The notes below the pieces were generated by a model that saw only the letters and a list, made by a program, of their open reading frames with translations, was not told where the DNA came from and did no database searches. Source: CALBRZ01 sp964511065 (GTDB taxonomy: Bacteria; Planctomycetota; Planctomycetia; Pirellulales; S012-138). From it: a stretch of 33,782 nucleotides of DNA. The position numbers were made by a program, and so were the translations under genes. Where the stretch lies: positions 1 to 33,782 of the forward strand of contig CAZEEG010000064.1 of NCBI GenBank assembly GCA_964511065.1, in the 5' to 3' direction. Positions within the stretch are counted from its first letter, which is position 1, and each line of letters opens with the position of its first letter. This document shows, piece after piece, positions 7,070-15,142 of the stretch.

Positions 7070-10000
7070 ATGCCTTTACGCCATCGCACGTGTCAGCCGT
7101 TGTGGCGGTACGTCCTTTCGGCGGGTGTGTTGCTCTTGGGGCAATCCACGGCCCATGCGCAACGCAATCTCACCGACATCCCCGAGCCCAACCCGGACAG
7201 GGAACTCCAATCGTTTCAGGTTGCCGAAGGTTTCGAAGTCAACTTGTTCGCGGCCGATCCACTGTTGGCCAAGCCGATCCAGATGAACTGGGACGCCGAA
7301 GGCCGGCTTTGGGTGGCATGCAGCGAAACCTACCCCCAAATCGAACCCGGCATACCGGCCAACGACAAGATCATCGTGCTGGAAGACCGCAATGGCGACG
7401 GCCGGGCCGACCGCTCACACGTGTTCGCCGATGGGTTGCTGATCCCCACCGGTATCGAGGTGGGCGATGGCGGTGCCTACGTGGCCGGCAGCACCGAACT
7501 GCTGCACCTGAAGGATACCGACGGCGACCTGAAGGCCGACGTGCGCAAAGTGGTGCTCTCGGGCTTTGGTACCGAGGACACCCATCACATCTTGCATACC
7601 TTCCGCTGGGGGCCCGATGGCTGCCTGTACTTCAACCAGTCGATCTACATTCACAGTCACATTGAGACACCGCACGGCGTCCGGCGGCTGGGCGGCGGCG
7701 GCATCTGGCGGTTCGAGCCCGATTCGCTGAAGCTCGATGTTCTGGTGAAAGGCTTCGTCAATCCCTGGGGCCATCACTTCGGCCGCTACGGAGCCCAGTT
7801 TGCCACCGACGGTGCGTACGGCGAGGGCATCAATTACTTGTTCCCCGGGGCCACCTATGTTTCCTCCCCAGGCGCTCGGCGGATCGTCAAAGGGCTCAAT
7901 CCCGGCTCGCCCAAGCATTGTGGGCTGGAGATCATCAGCGGCCGCCACTTTCCCGACGATTGGCAAGGCAACGCGATCACGGCCGATTTTCGCGGGCACC
8001 GTGTCTGCCGGTTTGTACTCAGCGAAGACGGTTCGGGCTTTGCCTCGCGGGAGCAGCTTGAACTGATCAAATCGACCCACGTGGCGTTTCGCCCCGTGGA
8101 TATTAAGATGGGCCCCGATGGCGCGCTGTACATCGCCGATTGGTACAACCCCATCATCCAACACGGGGAAGTCGATTTTCGCGATGAGCGTCGCGACCGC
8201 CAGCACGGCCGCATCTGGCGCGTCACCTACAGGGGGCGGCCGCTGGTGGAGCCTCCCAGGCTCCAGGGCGTGCCGACCATCCAATTGCTCAACGCGCTGG
8301 CCGCTCCCGAGGAATGGACGCGGCAGCAGGCACGGCGGCTGCTCAGGGAACGCGGCCCGGAAATTCTGCCGGACGTGCAGCAGTGGCTGGCCGACCTCGA
8401 TCGTCGCGCCCCCAACTACGATGCCTGCCGGTTAGAAGCGCTCTGGCTGTACCGGGCTTTGCGCCGTATCGAACCGGACCTGCTGGCCGACTTGGCGCGC
8501 AGCCCCAACCCGCAGGTCCGCGCCGCCGCTGCCCGGATTCTGGGCGACTGGCAACATCAACTGCGGCGGAGCCACGAGTTATTTGCGCTGCTGGTTCATG
8601 ACGAACATCCGCGCGTGCGGCTGGAAGCGGTCACGGCGCTGGCGGGCAGCCGCGACCCCAAGGCCGTGGAACTGGCGATGCAGGCCCTGGATCATCCGGT
8701 GGACCGGTTCCTCGACTATGCGCTCTGGAATACGGCCCGGGCGCTGGAACCGATTTGGGTTGCCGCCTTGAAGCGTGGCGAGCTCTCTTTTGAAGGCCGA
8801 ACCGCACACCTGACGTTCGCCCTGGAAGCTGCCGGTTCGCCCGGCGTGATTGAACCGCTGATGCGTCTGCTGCGCGAAGACCAGATTCCCCAACAGCAGC
8901 AGGCCGGGGTTCTGTCGCTGGTGGCGGCGCTGGGCAGCGGGCGCGAATTGCAAACCGTGTTTGAACTGGCATTGGAGGACGAACTGCCCCTGGACACGCG
9001 GGCGCAATTGTTCGATGCGCTGGCTGAAGCGGCCCTCCGCCGCAAGGTCAAACCGCTTCGTATGCTGACCGAGGTCGTCACGCTGCTGGAAGACCAGCAG
9101 CAGCCTGAGCCGCTCCGCGCCGCGGCAGCCCGGGCTGCCGGCGCCTGGAAGGTGCGTGAAGCTTCCGACGTGCTGGCGCAATTGGCAACCGGCATGGCGA
9201 CTTCGCCCAGGCTACGGCAGGTGGCGCTGGAAAGCCTCCTGCGGCTCGATCCGCAGCAAGCGGCCAGCATCTGCCGCTCGATCGTGGAAAGCGACGACTT
9301 CCCCGCTGAGGTCCAAGCGCTGGCCGTGGCAGCCTGGGCGGAACTGACCCCGCAGACAGCGGCCCCAAGCGCCGTAGAAGTCCTGGCCGGTAACCCGGAA
9401 GAACAAGCGGTCGACCAGATCTTTGCCGCGTTCCTGACCAAGCGGGCAGGGCCCGAAGCGCTCCAGCAGGCGCTGGCAGGGCAGCGGCTCCCGGCCGACG
9501 TGGCCAAGCTGGGCTTGCGCCTGGTGCGCAGTACCGGCCAGGCGCACGAACCGTTGGTCGAAGCGCTCAAGGCGGCGGGCAACATTACCTCCGGCCCCAT
9601 CCAACTAACGCCCGCGGAAATGCAGGCCATGGTCGACGCCGTGCTCACCCAGGGCGACCCGGCCCGGGGCGAGGCCGTCTTCCGCCGCAAGGACCAGCAC
9701 TGTTTCAAGTGCCACGCCATCGGCGGGGCGGGTGGACGGGTTGGTCCCGACCTGGTGAGCCTGGGCGCCAGCGCGCAGATCGACTACCTGATCGACTCGC
9801 TGCTGCAACCCAACAAGGCGGTCAAGGAGAACTACCATTCGCTGGTCGTCGCCACCGACGACGGCCGCATCTACACGGGCATCAAGGTCCGCCAGACCGA
9901 CCGCGAGTTGATTCTCCGCGATGCGGAAGACCGCGACATCGCCATTCCGCTGGATAGCATCGAGCAGCAGGCGCCCGGTGGCTCGCTGATGCCCTCTGGG

Positions 10001-10543
10001 TTGTCCGACAACCTCACGCGGAGCGAACTGGTCGACCTGGTGCGGTTCCTTTCGGAGTTGGGCAAGGTCGATAGCGATTACTCCATTTCGCAGGCGCGGT
10101 ACGTGCGGCGATTTGAAGTGCTGGAGCCCACCCCCGAAGCCCTCTACGTTCTTCGCCGTACCAGCTTTCAAAGCCTGACGGACAACCACGGCGAGTTTCT
10201 GTGGGTGTCGCGGTACAGCAAAGTTTCCGGAGATTTGCCGCTGGAAGATGTTCCGGCGGCCAAGATTCCCAGCCGAGCCGGCACGTTTGGCTTCGTCCGG
10301 ATGGAGTTCAACGTCTCGACACCCGGCAAGGCAACCCTCAAGTGGAACAGCACGGCCGGTCTGACGGCTTGGCTGGACGGTGTCCCGCTGGACCTGGACG
10401 ACGAAACCACCATCGACTTCGCCCGGGGGCATCGCCGCCTGGTGCTGGCCGTTAACATGGAGCAGCGGAAGGACCCGCTGCGGTGCGAACTGGTGGACGT
10501 GGCCGATTCGCCGGCACAGGTGCAGATCGTCTCCGGCAAGTAA
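7070..10543 (+). CDS. PVC-type secreted heme-binding CxxCH protein with HEAT repeats
   Basis: A 1157-residue exported protein of the type expanded in Planctomycetes and Verrucomicrobia. A signal peptide is visible (basic start, hydrophobic 14-24, cleavage after STAHA near residue 30). A six-bladed, dehydrogenase-like beta-propeller follows (about 45-420), with repeated D-x-D-G-D/DRNGDGRAD segments that resemble calcium loops. Next is a long HEAT-type helical array (about 430-830), then a c-type cytochrome domain with the heme motif CFKCH (C878, bases 9701-9715) and a C-terminal beta-rich domain. It probably acts in the periplasm, oxidising sugars or other substrates and passing electrons to the bound heme; the substrate cannot be read from sequence. 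The ribD gene begins 12 nt downstream, so the two may share a transcript without an obvious functional link. Confidence 0.93.
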   Translation: MPLRHRTCQPLWRYVLSAGVLLLGQSTAHAQRNLTDIPEPNPDRELQSFQVAEGFEVNLFAADPLLAKPIQMNWDAEGRLWVACSETYPQIEPGIPANDKIIVLEDRNGDGRADRSHVFADGLLIPTGIEVGDGGAYVAGSTELLHLKDTDGDLKADVRKVVLSGFGTEDTHHILHTFRWGPDGCLYFNQSIYIHSHIETPHGVRRLGGGGIWRFEPDSLKLDVLVKGFVNPWGHHFGRYGAQFATDGAYGEGINYLFPGATYVSSPGARRIVKGLNPGSPKHCGLEIISGRHFPDDWQGNAITADFRGHRVCRFVLSEDGSGFASREQLELIKSTHVAFRPVDIKMGPDGALYIADWYNPIIQHGEVDFRDERRDRQHGRIWRVTYRGRPLVEPPRLQGVPTIQLLNALAAPEEWTRQQARRLLRERGPEILPDVQQWLADLDRRAPNYDACRLEALWLYRALRRIEPDLLADLARSPNPQVRAAAARILGDWQHQLRRSHELFALLVHDEHPRVRLEAVTALAGSRDPKAVELAMQALDHPVDRFLDYALWNTARALEPIWVAALKRGELSFEGRTAHLTFALEAAGSPGVIEPLMRLLREDQIPQQQQAGVLSLVAALGSGRELQTVFELALEDELPLDTRAQLFDALAEAALRRKVKPLRMLTEVVTLLEDQQQPEPLRAAAARAAGAWKVREASDVLAQLATGMATSPRLRQVALESLLRLDPQQAASICRSIVESDDFPAEVQALAVAAWAELTPQTAAPSAVEVLAGNPEEQAVDQIFAAFLTKRAGPEALQQALAGQRLPADVAKLGLRLVRSTGQAHEPLVEALKAAGNITSGPIQLTPAEMQAMVDAVLTQGDPARGEAVFRRKDQHCFKCHAIGGAGGRVGPDLVSLGASAQIDYLIDSLLQPNKAVKENYHSLVVATDDGRIYTGIKVRQTDRELILRDAEDRDIAIPLDSIEQQAPGGSLMPSGLSDNLTRSELVDLVRFLSELGKVDSDYSISQARYVRRFEVLEPTPEALYVLRRTSFQSLTDNHGEFLWVSRYSKVSGDLPLEDVPAAKIPSRAGTFGFVRMEFNVSTPGKATLKWNSTAGLTAWLDGVPLDLDDETTIDFARGHRRLVLAVNMEQRKDPLRCELVDVADSPAQVQIVSGK

Positions 10544-10555
10544 ACGCGCCAAGAC

Positions 10556-11683
10556 ATGCCTCACCCCGACCCAACTTCCAAGTTGAGCACACTGGACCGC
10601 TGGCACATGCGCCGGGCGTTGGAACTCGCCGCGCGCGGCCAGGGAGCGGTGGAACCCAACCCCATGGTGGGCTGCGTGGTCGCGCACGGGGCGGAGGCCA
10701 TTGGGGAAGGCTGGCACCGGCGGTTCGGCGGACCGCACGCGGAAATCGAAGCCCTGCAAGTGGCCGGGCCGCGCGCGGCCGGGGCCACGCTGTATGTAAC
10801 CCTGGAGCCGTGCTGCCATCAGGGCAAGACGCCGCCCTGCACCGATGCCATCGTCGCCGCCGGCATTCGCCGCGTGGTGACTGCCATGGCCGACCCATTC
10901 CCGGAGGTTAGCGGACAAGGCCTCCAGCGGCTGGAGGCGGCCGGCATCGAAGTCGCTTGCGGATTATTGGAGGAGAAAGCCCGCGAGCTGAACGCCCCGT
11001 ACCTCAAGCGGTTGGCGACGGGGCGGCCCTGGGTGATCGCCAAGTGGGCCATGACACTCGATGGCAAGATCGCCAGCCGCACCGGAAGCAGTCGCTGGAT
11101 CAGCAGCGAAGCCAGCCGGAGCGAGGTCCACACGCTGCGGGGCCGGATGGATGCCATCCTGATCGGCAGCCGTACCGCCGCGGCCGACGATCCGCTATTG
11201 ACCGTACGGCCGCCCGGCCTGCGCACGCCGCTGCGCGTGGTGTTCGATAGCCAAGCGGTCCTCGCCACCAGCAGCCGGCTGGTCACCACGGCCAGGGAAA
11301 CGCCGGTGCTGGTTGCCGTGGCGGCCGACGCGCCTCCGGCGCGCTGCGCCGAACTGGAAGCCGCCGGTTGCGAGCTGCTGCGGTTGCCGGGCGAGAATCC
11401 CAGCGAGCGCCTGCTGGCCCTACTCGATGAACTGGGAAACCGCCAGCACACCAACCTGCTGGTCGAGGGCGGCGGACAACTGCTGGGCGGGTTATTCGAC
11501 CTGAAGCAGATCGACGAAGTTCACGTCTTCATCGCCCCCAAGCTGATCGGGGGCGGAACGGCCGTTTCACCGCTGGCCGGGGTGGGCCGGGCCGATATGC
11601 CGACCGCCCAGGGCTTTCAAAGCGTGGAAGTCAAGCAGCTTGGGCCCGATGTCTACATCCGCGGTCGCCTCGCCGCCGAGTAA
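10556..11683 (+). CDS. ribD: Bifunctional riboflavin biosynthesis deaminase/reductase RibD
   Basis: A 375-residue, full-length RibD. The N-terminal half is a zinc-dependent deaminase with HAE (H61-A62-E63) and the PCC...PPC motif (C86 and C95 as further zinc ligands), which removes the amino group from the GTP-derived pyrimidine. The C-terminal half (from about 155, PWVIAKWAMTLDGKIA) is the NADPH-dependent reductase, with SRWISS, an RVVFDS-type strand and a VEGGGQLLGG glycine loop near 303-312. Together they carry out the second and third steps of riboflavin synthesis. The start is 12 nt after the heme-protein stop; an internal Met is possible but the first ATG is reasonable. No other rib gene lies nearby, so riboflavin genes are dispersed here. 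It converges on htrA. Confidence 0.96.
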   Translation: MPHPDPTSKLSTLDRWHMRRALELAARGQGAVEPNPMVGCVVAHGAEAIGEGWHRRFGGPHAEIEALQVAGPRAAGATLYVTLEPCCHQGKTPPCTDAIVAAGIRRVVTAMADPFPEVSGQGLQRLEAAGIEVACGLLEEKARELNAPYLKRLATGRPWVIAKWAMTLDGKIASRTGSSRWISSEASRSEVHTLRGRMDAILIGSRTAAADDPLLTVRPPGLRTPLRVVFDSQAVLATSSRLVTTARETPVLVAVAADAPPARCAELEAAGCELLRLPGENPSERLLALLDELGNRQHTNLLVEGGGQLLGGLFDLKQIDEVHVFIAPKLIGGGTAVSPLAGVGRADMPTAQGFQSVEVKQLGPDVYIRGRLAAE

Positions 11684-11750
11684 GCATCTGCGGCGCTTGC
11701 GGTCCATGGTGCACCGCCCACGCAGCCAGCAGCAGATACCCGCGGTACCG

Positions 11751-13235
11751 CTATCGCTGCGCGGGGGCTTGTTCCGGCCGCAGCACGACGGTGCGCAGGT
11801 TATCGGTGCCCGAACCGCTGGGAACAACGTGCAGCCGCACACCGAACCGCGGATCGACGCTGCTGAGTACCCGTTTGAGGTCGTCGATCCGACCGATCGA
11901 ACTGCGTTCGATACCGCTGATAATGTCGCCGCGGCGGAGCCGGCCGGCAGCAGGTCCGCGAGGGTCGACGTCGGTCACGATCAGTCCTCGGACACCGTTC
12001 TCCAGTTGCAGTTCGCGGGCGACATCGGGCGTAAGGCCGATCACGGCCAGGCCCAGTTCGGGCAGTTCCCAGCGCGGGTCGCGGAGTTGTTCAAGCTGGC
12101 TGCTTTGCTGGAGCAGTTTGCGGTTGCCCAACCGCACGTTCACGTCTTGCCGTTGGCCATCGCGGAGCACCGTCATGATGACTTCTTCGCCGGGCAGGTT
12201 CATGCCCACCAGGTTCACCAGGTGAACGTCGCTTTCGACGGGAATGCCGTTGAATGCCAGCACTACGTCGCCCACGCGCAGGCCGGCGGCAGCGGCAGGG
12301 CTGTTTTGTGTCACGCCGGAGATGCGGGCCCCCTGCTGCCGGGGCAGCCCCAGTTGCGCGGCGGCGGCGGCACCAAAGCGGGAATCGAGATTCACACCCA
12401 GGAAGGCCCGGTTGACCTCGCCCGTGGTAATCAACTGGCGAGCGACAAACATGACCATGTTAATCGGGATGGAGAAGCCAATGCCCTCGTTCCCTCCAGA
12501 ACTGCTGGCGATGGCCGTGTTGACGCCGACGACTTCGCCCCGCATGTTGATCAGCGGCCCGCCGCTATTGCCGGGATTGATGGCCGCATCGGTCTGAATG
12601 AAGTCCTGGAAACGGATTTCATCGCCGCCCAGTTCCAGGTCGCGGCGTCCCTTGGCGCTGACAATGCCCAAGGTCACGGAGCGGCTCAACCCAAAGGGGC
12701 TGCCAATCGCCAGCACGAAGTCGCCGATTTGCACGTTATCGCTGTTGCCAATCCGGGCCGAAGTCAACCGCCCCGCGGCCAGTTGCAGCACGGCGATGTC
12801 GGTATCGGGATCGGAGGTCACGGTCTGCGGCGTCAATTCGCGGCCGTCGTCCAACCGGATCAGGATGCGTTCCAGATCGGCATCCTTGATCACGTGGCGG
12901 TTGGTGACCACGTAATACCGCTCACCGTGTTCGATGATGATGCCGCTGCCGGCCTCCTCTACGAACCGCGCTCCGCCCACTCGCGCATTCTGGCTGCGCT
13001 TCTTGGCGTCGATGTGAACGATGAAGGGGCTGCTCAACTCGACCACGTTCCGCAGCAACCGGCTCTGCTGGTCGAACAACTCAGCATCGCGCTCGACGGC
13101 AGCGTAGCGGTCCTGGCGGCTATCGACGGCAGGTTGCGCGTTGAGGAGTTTCCACGGGCCTTCCAGCGCGGTCGCCCCGAGCATCATCCCCACCACCAAG
13201 CACGAACCGGCGAACACGTAGCTTTTACGTCGCAC
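11751..13235 (-). CDS. HtrA/DegP-type serine protease with two PDZ domains
   Basis: A 494-residue envelope protease. An N-terminal hydrophobic segment (about 6-24) is a signal peptide or membrane anchor. The trypsin-like domain spans about 65-270 and has the full triad: H114 in TNRHV, D146 in DTDIAVL and S224 in PGNSGGPL. PDZ1 (about 275-370) starts with RAFLGVNLD; PDZ2 (about 393-485) is more diverged. DegP-like enzymes degrade or refold misfolded periplasmic proteins. The substrate-binding loop region around residues 80-100 is shorter than in E. coli DegP. The gene converges with ribD (67 bp apart) and has a long, structured 5' region. It may be DegQ/DegS-like in function; the sequence does not decide. 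Confidence 0.95.
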   Translation of the reverse strand: MRRKSYVFAGSCLVVGMMLGATALEGPWKLLNAQPAVDSRQDRYAAVERDAELFDQQSRLLRNVVELSSPFIVHIDAKKRSQNARVGGARFVEEAGSGIIIEHGERYYVVTNRHVIKDADLERILIRLDDGRELTPQTVTSDPDTDIAVLQLAAGRLTSARIGNSDNVQIGDFVLAIGSPFGLSRSVTLGIVSAKGRRDLELGGDEIRFQDFIQTDAAINPGNSGGPLINMRGEVVGVNTAIASSSGGNEGIGFSIPINMVMFVARQLITTGEVNRAFLGVNLDSRFGAAAAAQLGLPRQQGARISGVTQNSPAAAAGLRVGDVVLAFNGIPVESDVHLVNLVGMNLPGEEVIMTVLRDGQRQDVNVRLGNRKLLQQSSQLEQLRDPRWELPELGLAVIGLTPDVARELQLENGVRGLIVTDVDPRGPAAGRLRRGDIISGIERSSIGRIDDLKRVLSSVDPRFGVRLHVVPSGSGTDNLRTVVLRPEQAPAQR

Positions 13236-13646
13236 CTGTTTTCCTCCGCACAGTAACGAGCCGGGATCGAGCAGCCCCGCCGAGCGCGGCGGAAACCGTC
13301 ACCGCGGCCCGCAGTCCAGCCGCGGCAACCCATGGCAACACGTCGCCGATCGCCCCGCTGGGAACAGCCCGTCCTGACTCGTCTATCGGCTACAACCATC
13401 ACCAACCTAAAGATTGGCGCCACCTCAGCCGGAAGAAAAGCAGATTCCACCCTCAGCAGTGCTGCCACCGACAGCGGGGGGCAAGCCAAGCGCCGCACCA
13501 CGCGGCACGCCGTGGCGGAAGCGCGGAAGAGAAAAAACCAGACGCCCCCCAGAAACAGTCGCCGCCCGATATGTGCCGGCGCGGAGTTACCGTTGGTCCG
13601 GCCTTGAGACGAAGGTGCGATGAAGAGCGGCTACCGCGTAATATTG

Positions 13647-13676
13647 CTTGGATTACGTAATTTCTTGGATTACGTA
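13647..13676. repeat. Tandem CTTGGATTACGTA repeat
   Basis: The 13-mer CTTGGATTACGTA occurs at 13647-13659 and again at 13664-13676. The first copy overlaps the perfect palindrome ATTACGTAAT (13652-13661). The spacing of 17 bases and the local AT-richness suggest paired binding sites for a regulator upstream of htrA (start 13235, minus strand), but no factor can be named. Confidence 0.45.
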
Positions 13677-13731
13677 GGCTGTTGGGCTTCCCACAGCCCT
13701 GCGCATCCCAAGATCGCCAGGTACGCGCACC

Positions 13732-13777
13732 AAAAAACAGTCGCCGCCCGATGCCTGTTGAGGCACCGGGCGGCGAC
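13732..13777 (-). terminator. Intrinsic terminator of the second DksA-family gene
   Basis: Read on the minus strand, GTCGCCGCCCG pairs perfectly with CGGGCGGCGAC (13767-13777 with 13740-13750). The stem continues after one mismatch as TGCCT/AGGCA with a four-base loop, 16 pairs in all. The minus-strand RNA then has a run of six U (bases 13732-13737). It lies about 100 bases beyond the stop of the gene at 13880-14326. Confidence 0.85.
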
Positions 13778-13879
13778 AAGCTGAATTTGCTGTTGGCTGA
13801 ACTCGTTGTTGTTGGCAGGCGGGGGTCGAATGCGGGAAGCTTGCCAACTGCGGGGGGCGGTCAACCGACGCGCGATGGG

Positions 13880-14326
13880 TCAGACATCGACTTCTAACTC
13901 GTTGATGCTCAGGTCGTTGTCGCCGTCGGTATCGAGCACGCGGTCCCAGTTGGCACCACTATAACCGTGGTAGCCGCCTTCCAACTCCGACTCGCGCTGG
14001 CAACCGATGCACAGCGTGGCATACGGCAGCGCCTTCAACCGCATGATCGGGATCGGCTCGTCGCACCGCTCGCAAATGCCGTAGCGACCGGCTTCCACCT
14101 GCTCCAGGGCATTTTCGATCTGGGCCAGTTCGCGGCTTTCAGCCTCGGCAAGCTGCGAGTTCAGTTCGTTCTGCGCAGAATCGAGCGCGGCGTCGATCAC
14201 ATCGCCCGCAGTCTGCTCCTTTAAACCGTTGAGCAGGCTCAAATCGCCGGCCAGCGCCTGGCGCAACGCTGCTCTACGCTTCAGCAACAACTTCTTCAAG
14301 TTGGCAATCGAATCTTTACGTGCCAT
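13880..14326 (-). CDS. DksA/TraR-family zinc-finger protein with EF-hand-like tail
   Basis: A 148-residue protein. The ATG at 14326 is chosen because AAAAGG lies about seven bases upstream; a GTG three codons earlier overlaps that site. An N-terminal helix is followed by GDVIDAALDS, which contains a DxxDA motif (D42-x2-D45-A46) at the place where DksA carries its coiled-coil tip. The C4 zinc finger uses C85, C88, C106 and C109. The last 18 residues read as an EF-hand-like loop: D132, D134, D136, L139 and E143 fall at positions 1, 3, 5, 8 and 12, with Asn instead of Gly at position 6. That tail is not part of the usual family fold. The protein probably binds RNA polymerase; calcium sensitivity is a hypothesis. 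It diverges from the large FHA gene and ends at a strong terminator. Confidence 0.9.
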   Translation of the reverse strand: MARKDSIANLKKLLLKRRAALRQALAGDLSLLNGLKEQTAGDVIDAALDSAQNELNSQLAEAESRELAQIENALEQVEAGRYGICERCDEPIPIMRLKALPYATLCIGCQRESELEGGYHGYSGANWDRVLDTDGDNDLSINELEVDV

Positions 14327-15142
14327 GTGATGCACCTTTTCTCTCTCTGTTCCCTGGCGGCCGCCAGAACAGGCGGCCAGCAGGCAGGGATGGGGGGGAT
14401 TGTTGACCTCCCAATGGTTCCGGAGAACCCGGCGTTAGGCAGGTCACGGGGGGAATCAACGACCACCGCTTTCTGCGGCTGCCGTCAAATTCGGCAACCA
14501 AACTATAGTACGTACGATTATCGTGGTGGATCGCGCAGCGGCGAATTACGGCCGGAGTCACTCCGGAGACGCGGGCGTGAGCCATAAGTAACGTATGCTC
14601 AATGCTTTATACTGCCCGCACACCACCAGCACGCCCGGGGGGATCGCAAAAAATCGTAGGATTTTAAGGATCAGGACACCTTGTAATTGGGTGAGGATCG
14701 TGCTAGCCGCGCCCACCTTTTGGGCGGTCTTGCGACAACTTAACAGACCGTGGGCACTCCAGGGGGTGTGGGTGGTCTGGAAACCATCTACCCGGCCACG
14801 TTTTGCCGCTTTCAACCTCACCGCGACGGTTTCGCCTGCCGCTACCCCACGGTTTGACCGCAGCCAGACTGAACTGGCCACGCTTTGCGACTTTTGAGGC
14901 TCGCCGCGACCATGTCATCGCCTCGCTCGGCCTGCATATCTGCCCCAGGCGTGCCAGGCGTTTACGACGTTTCAAGCTCGCCACGACCATTTCGACAGCT
15001 TCCACCTATTTTTGTGGCCGGCAAGGTTGCGGCGTTTTGACTTTGCCCCTGCAGAAAGCTATACGCCTCTGGAAGATGTGCGCTCCCTCGCTTTACGTTC
15101 GTTGCCACACCAGTCGGATCGCCTTGTTGTAAGAGGAAGACC
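14327..15142. other. Divergent intergenic region with degenerate repeats
   Basis: This 816-base gap separates the second DksA-family gene (minus) from the FHA gene (plus). I see no convincing gene. At 14552-14566 lies the palindrome CCGGAGT-C-ACTCCGG. From about 14794 to 15045 three to four diverged copies of an approximately 80-base unit occur (near 14794, 14876, 14954 and 15028), each with a GGCCACG-like start, a TTTTGCGACTTT-like middle and a CGCCGCGACCAT-like end. No confident promoter was identified for either gene. Confidence 0.4.
14552..14566. promoter_or_regulatory. Palindrome, possible operator
   Basis: CCGGAGT and ACTCCGG form a perfect 7+7 dyad around one base. It lies 226 bases upstream of the minus-strand DksA-family start, in the divergent spacer. 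The size fits a dimeric regulator site, but no factor or promoter is identified. Confidence 0.3.

Larger units (their letters stand above)
13236..13879. other. Non-coding gap with repeats and a terminator
   Basis: This 644-base stretch between the second DksA-family gene and htrA (both minus) has no convincing gene. It contains the terminator at 13732-13777, a partial copy of that terminator arm at 13553-13570 (18 identical bases AAACAGTCGCCGCCCGAT, repeated at 13735-13752), and a 17-base-period AT-rich tandem repeat at 13647-13676. The htrA promoter presumably lies in the right part, but I could not fix a -35/-10 pair. Confidence 0.5.

Noticed and set aside
9605..10918. 437-aa minus-strand frame across the heme protein and ribD
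   Set aside because: It spans two well-supported plus-strand genes and shows no domain.
11640..13256. 538-aa plus-strand open frame opposite htrA
   Set aside because: It is the antisense shadow of a gene with a full catalytic triad; His/Gln/Ala-rich composition is typical of such shadows in GC-rich DNA.
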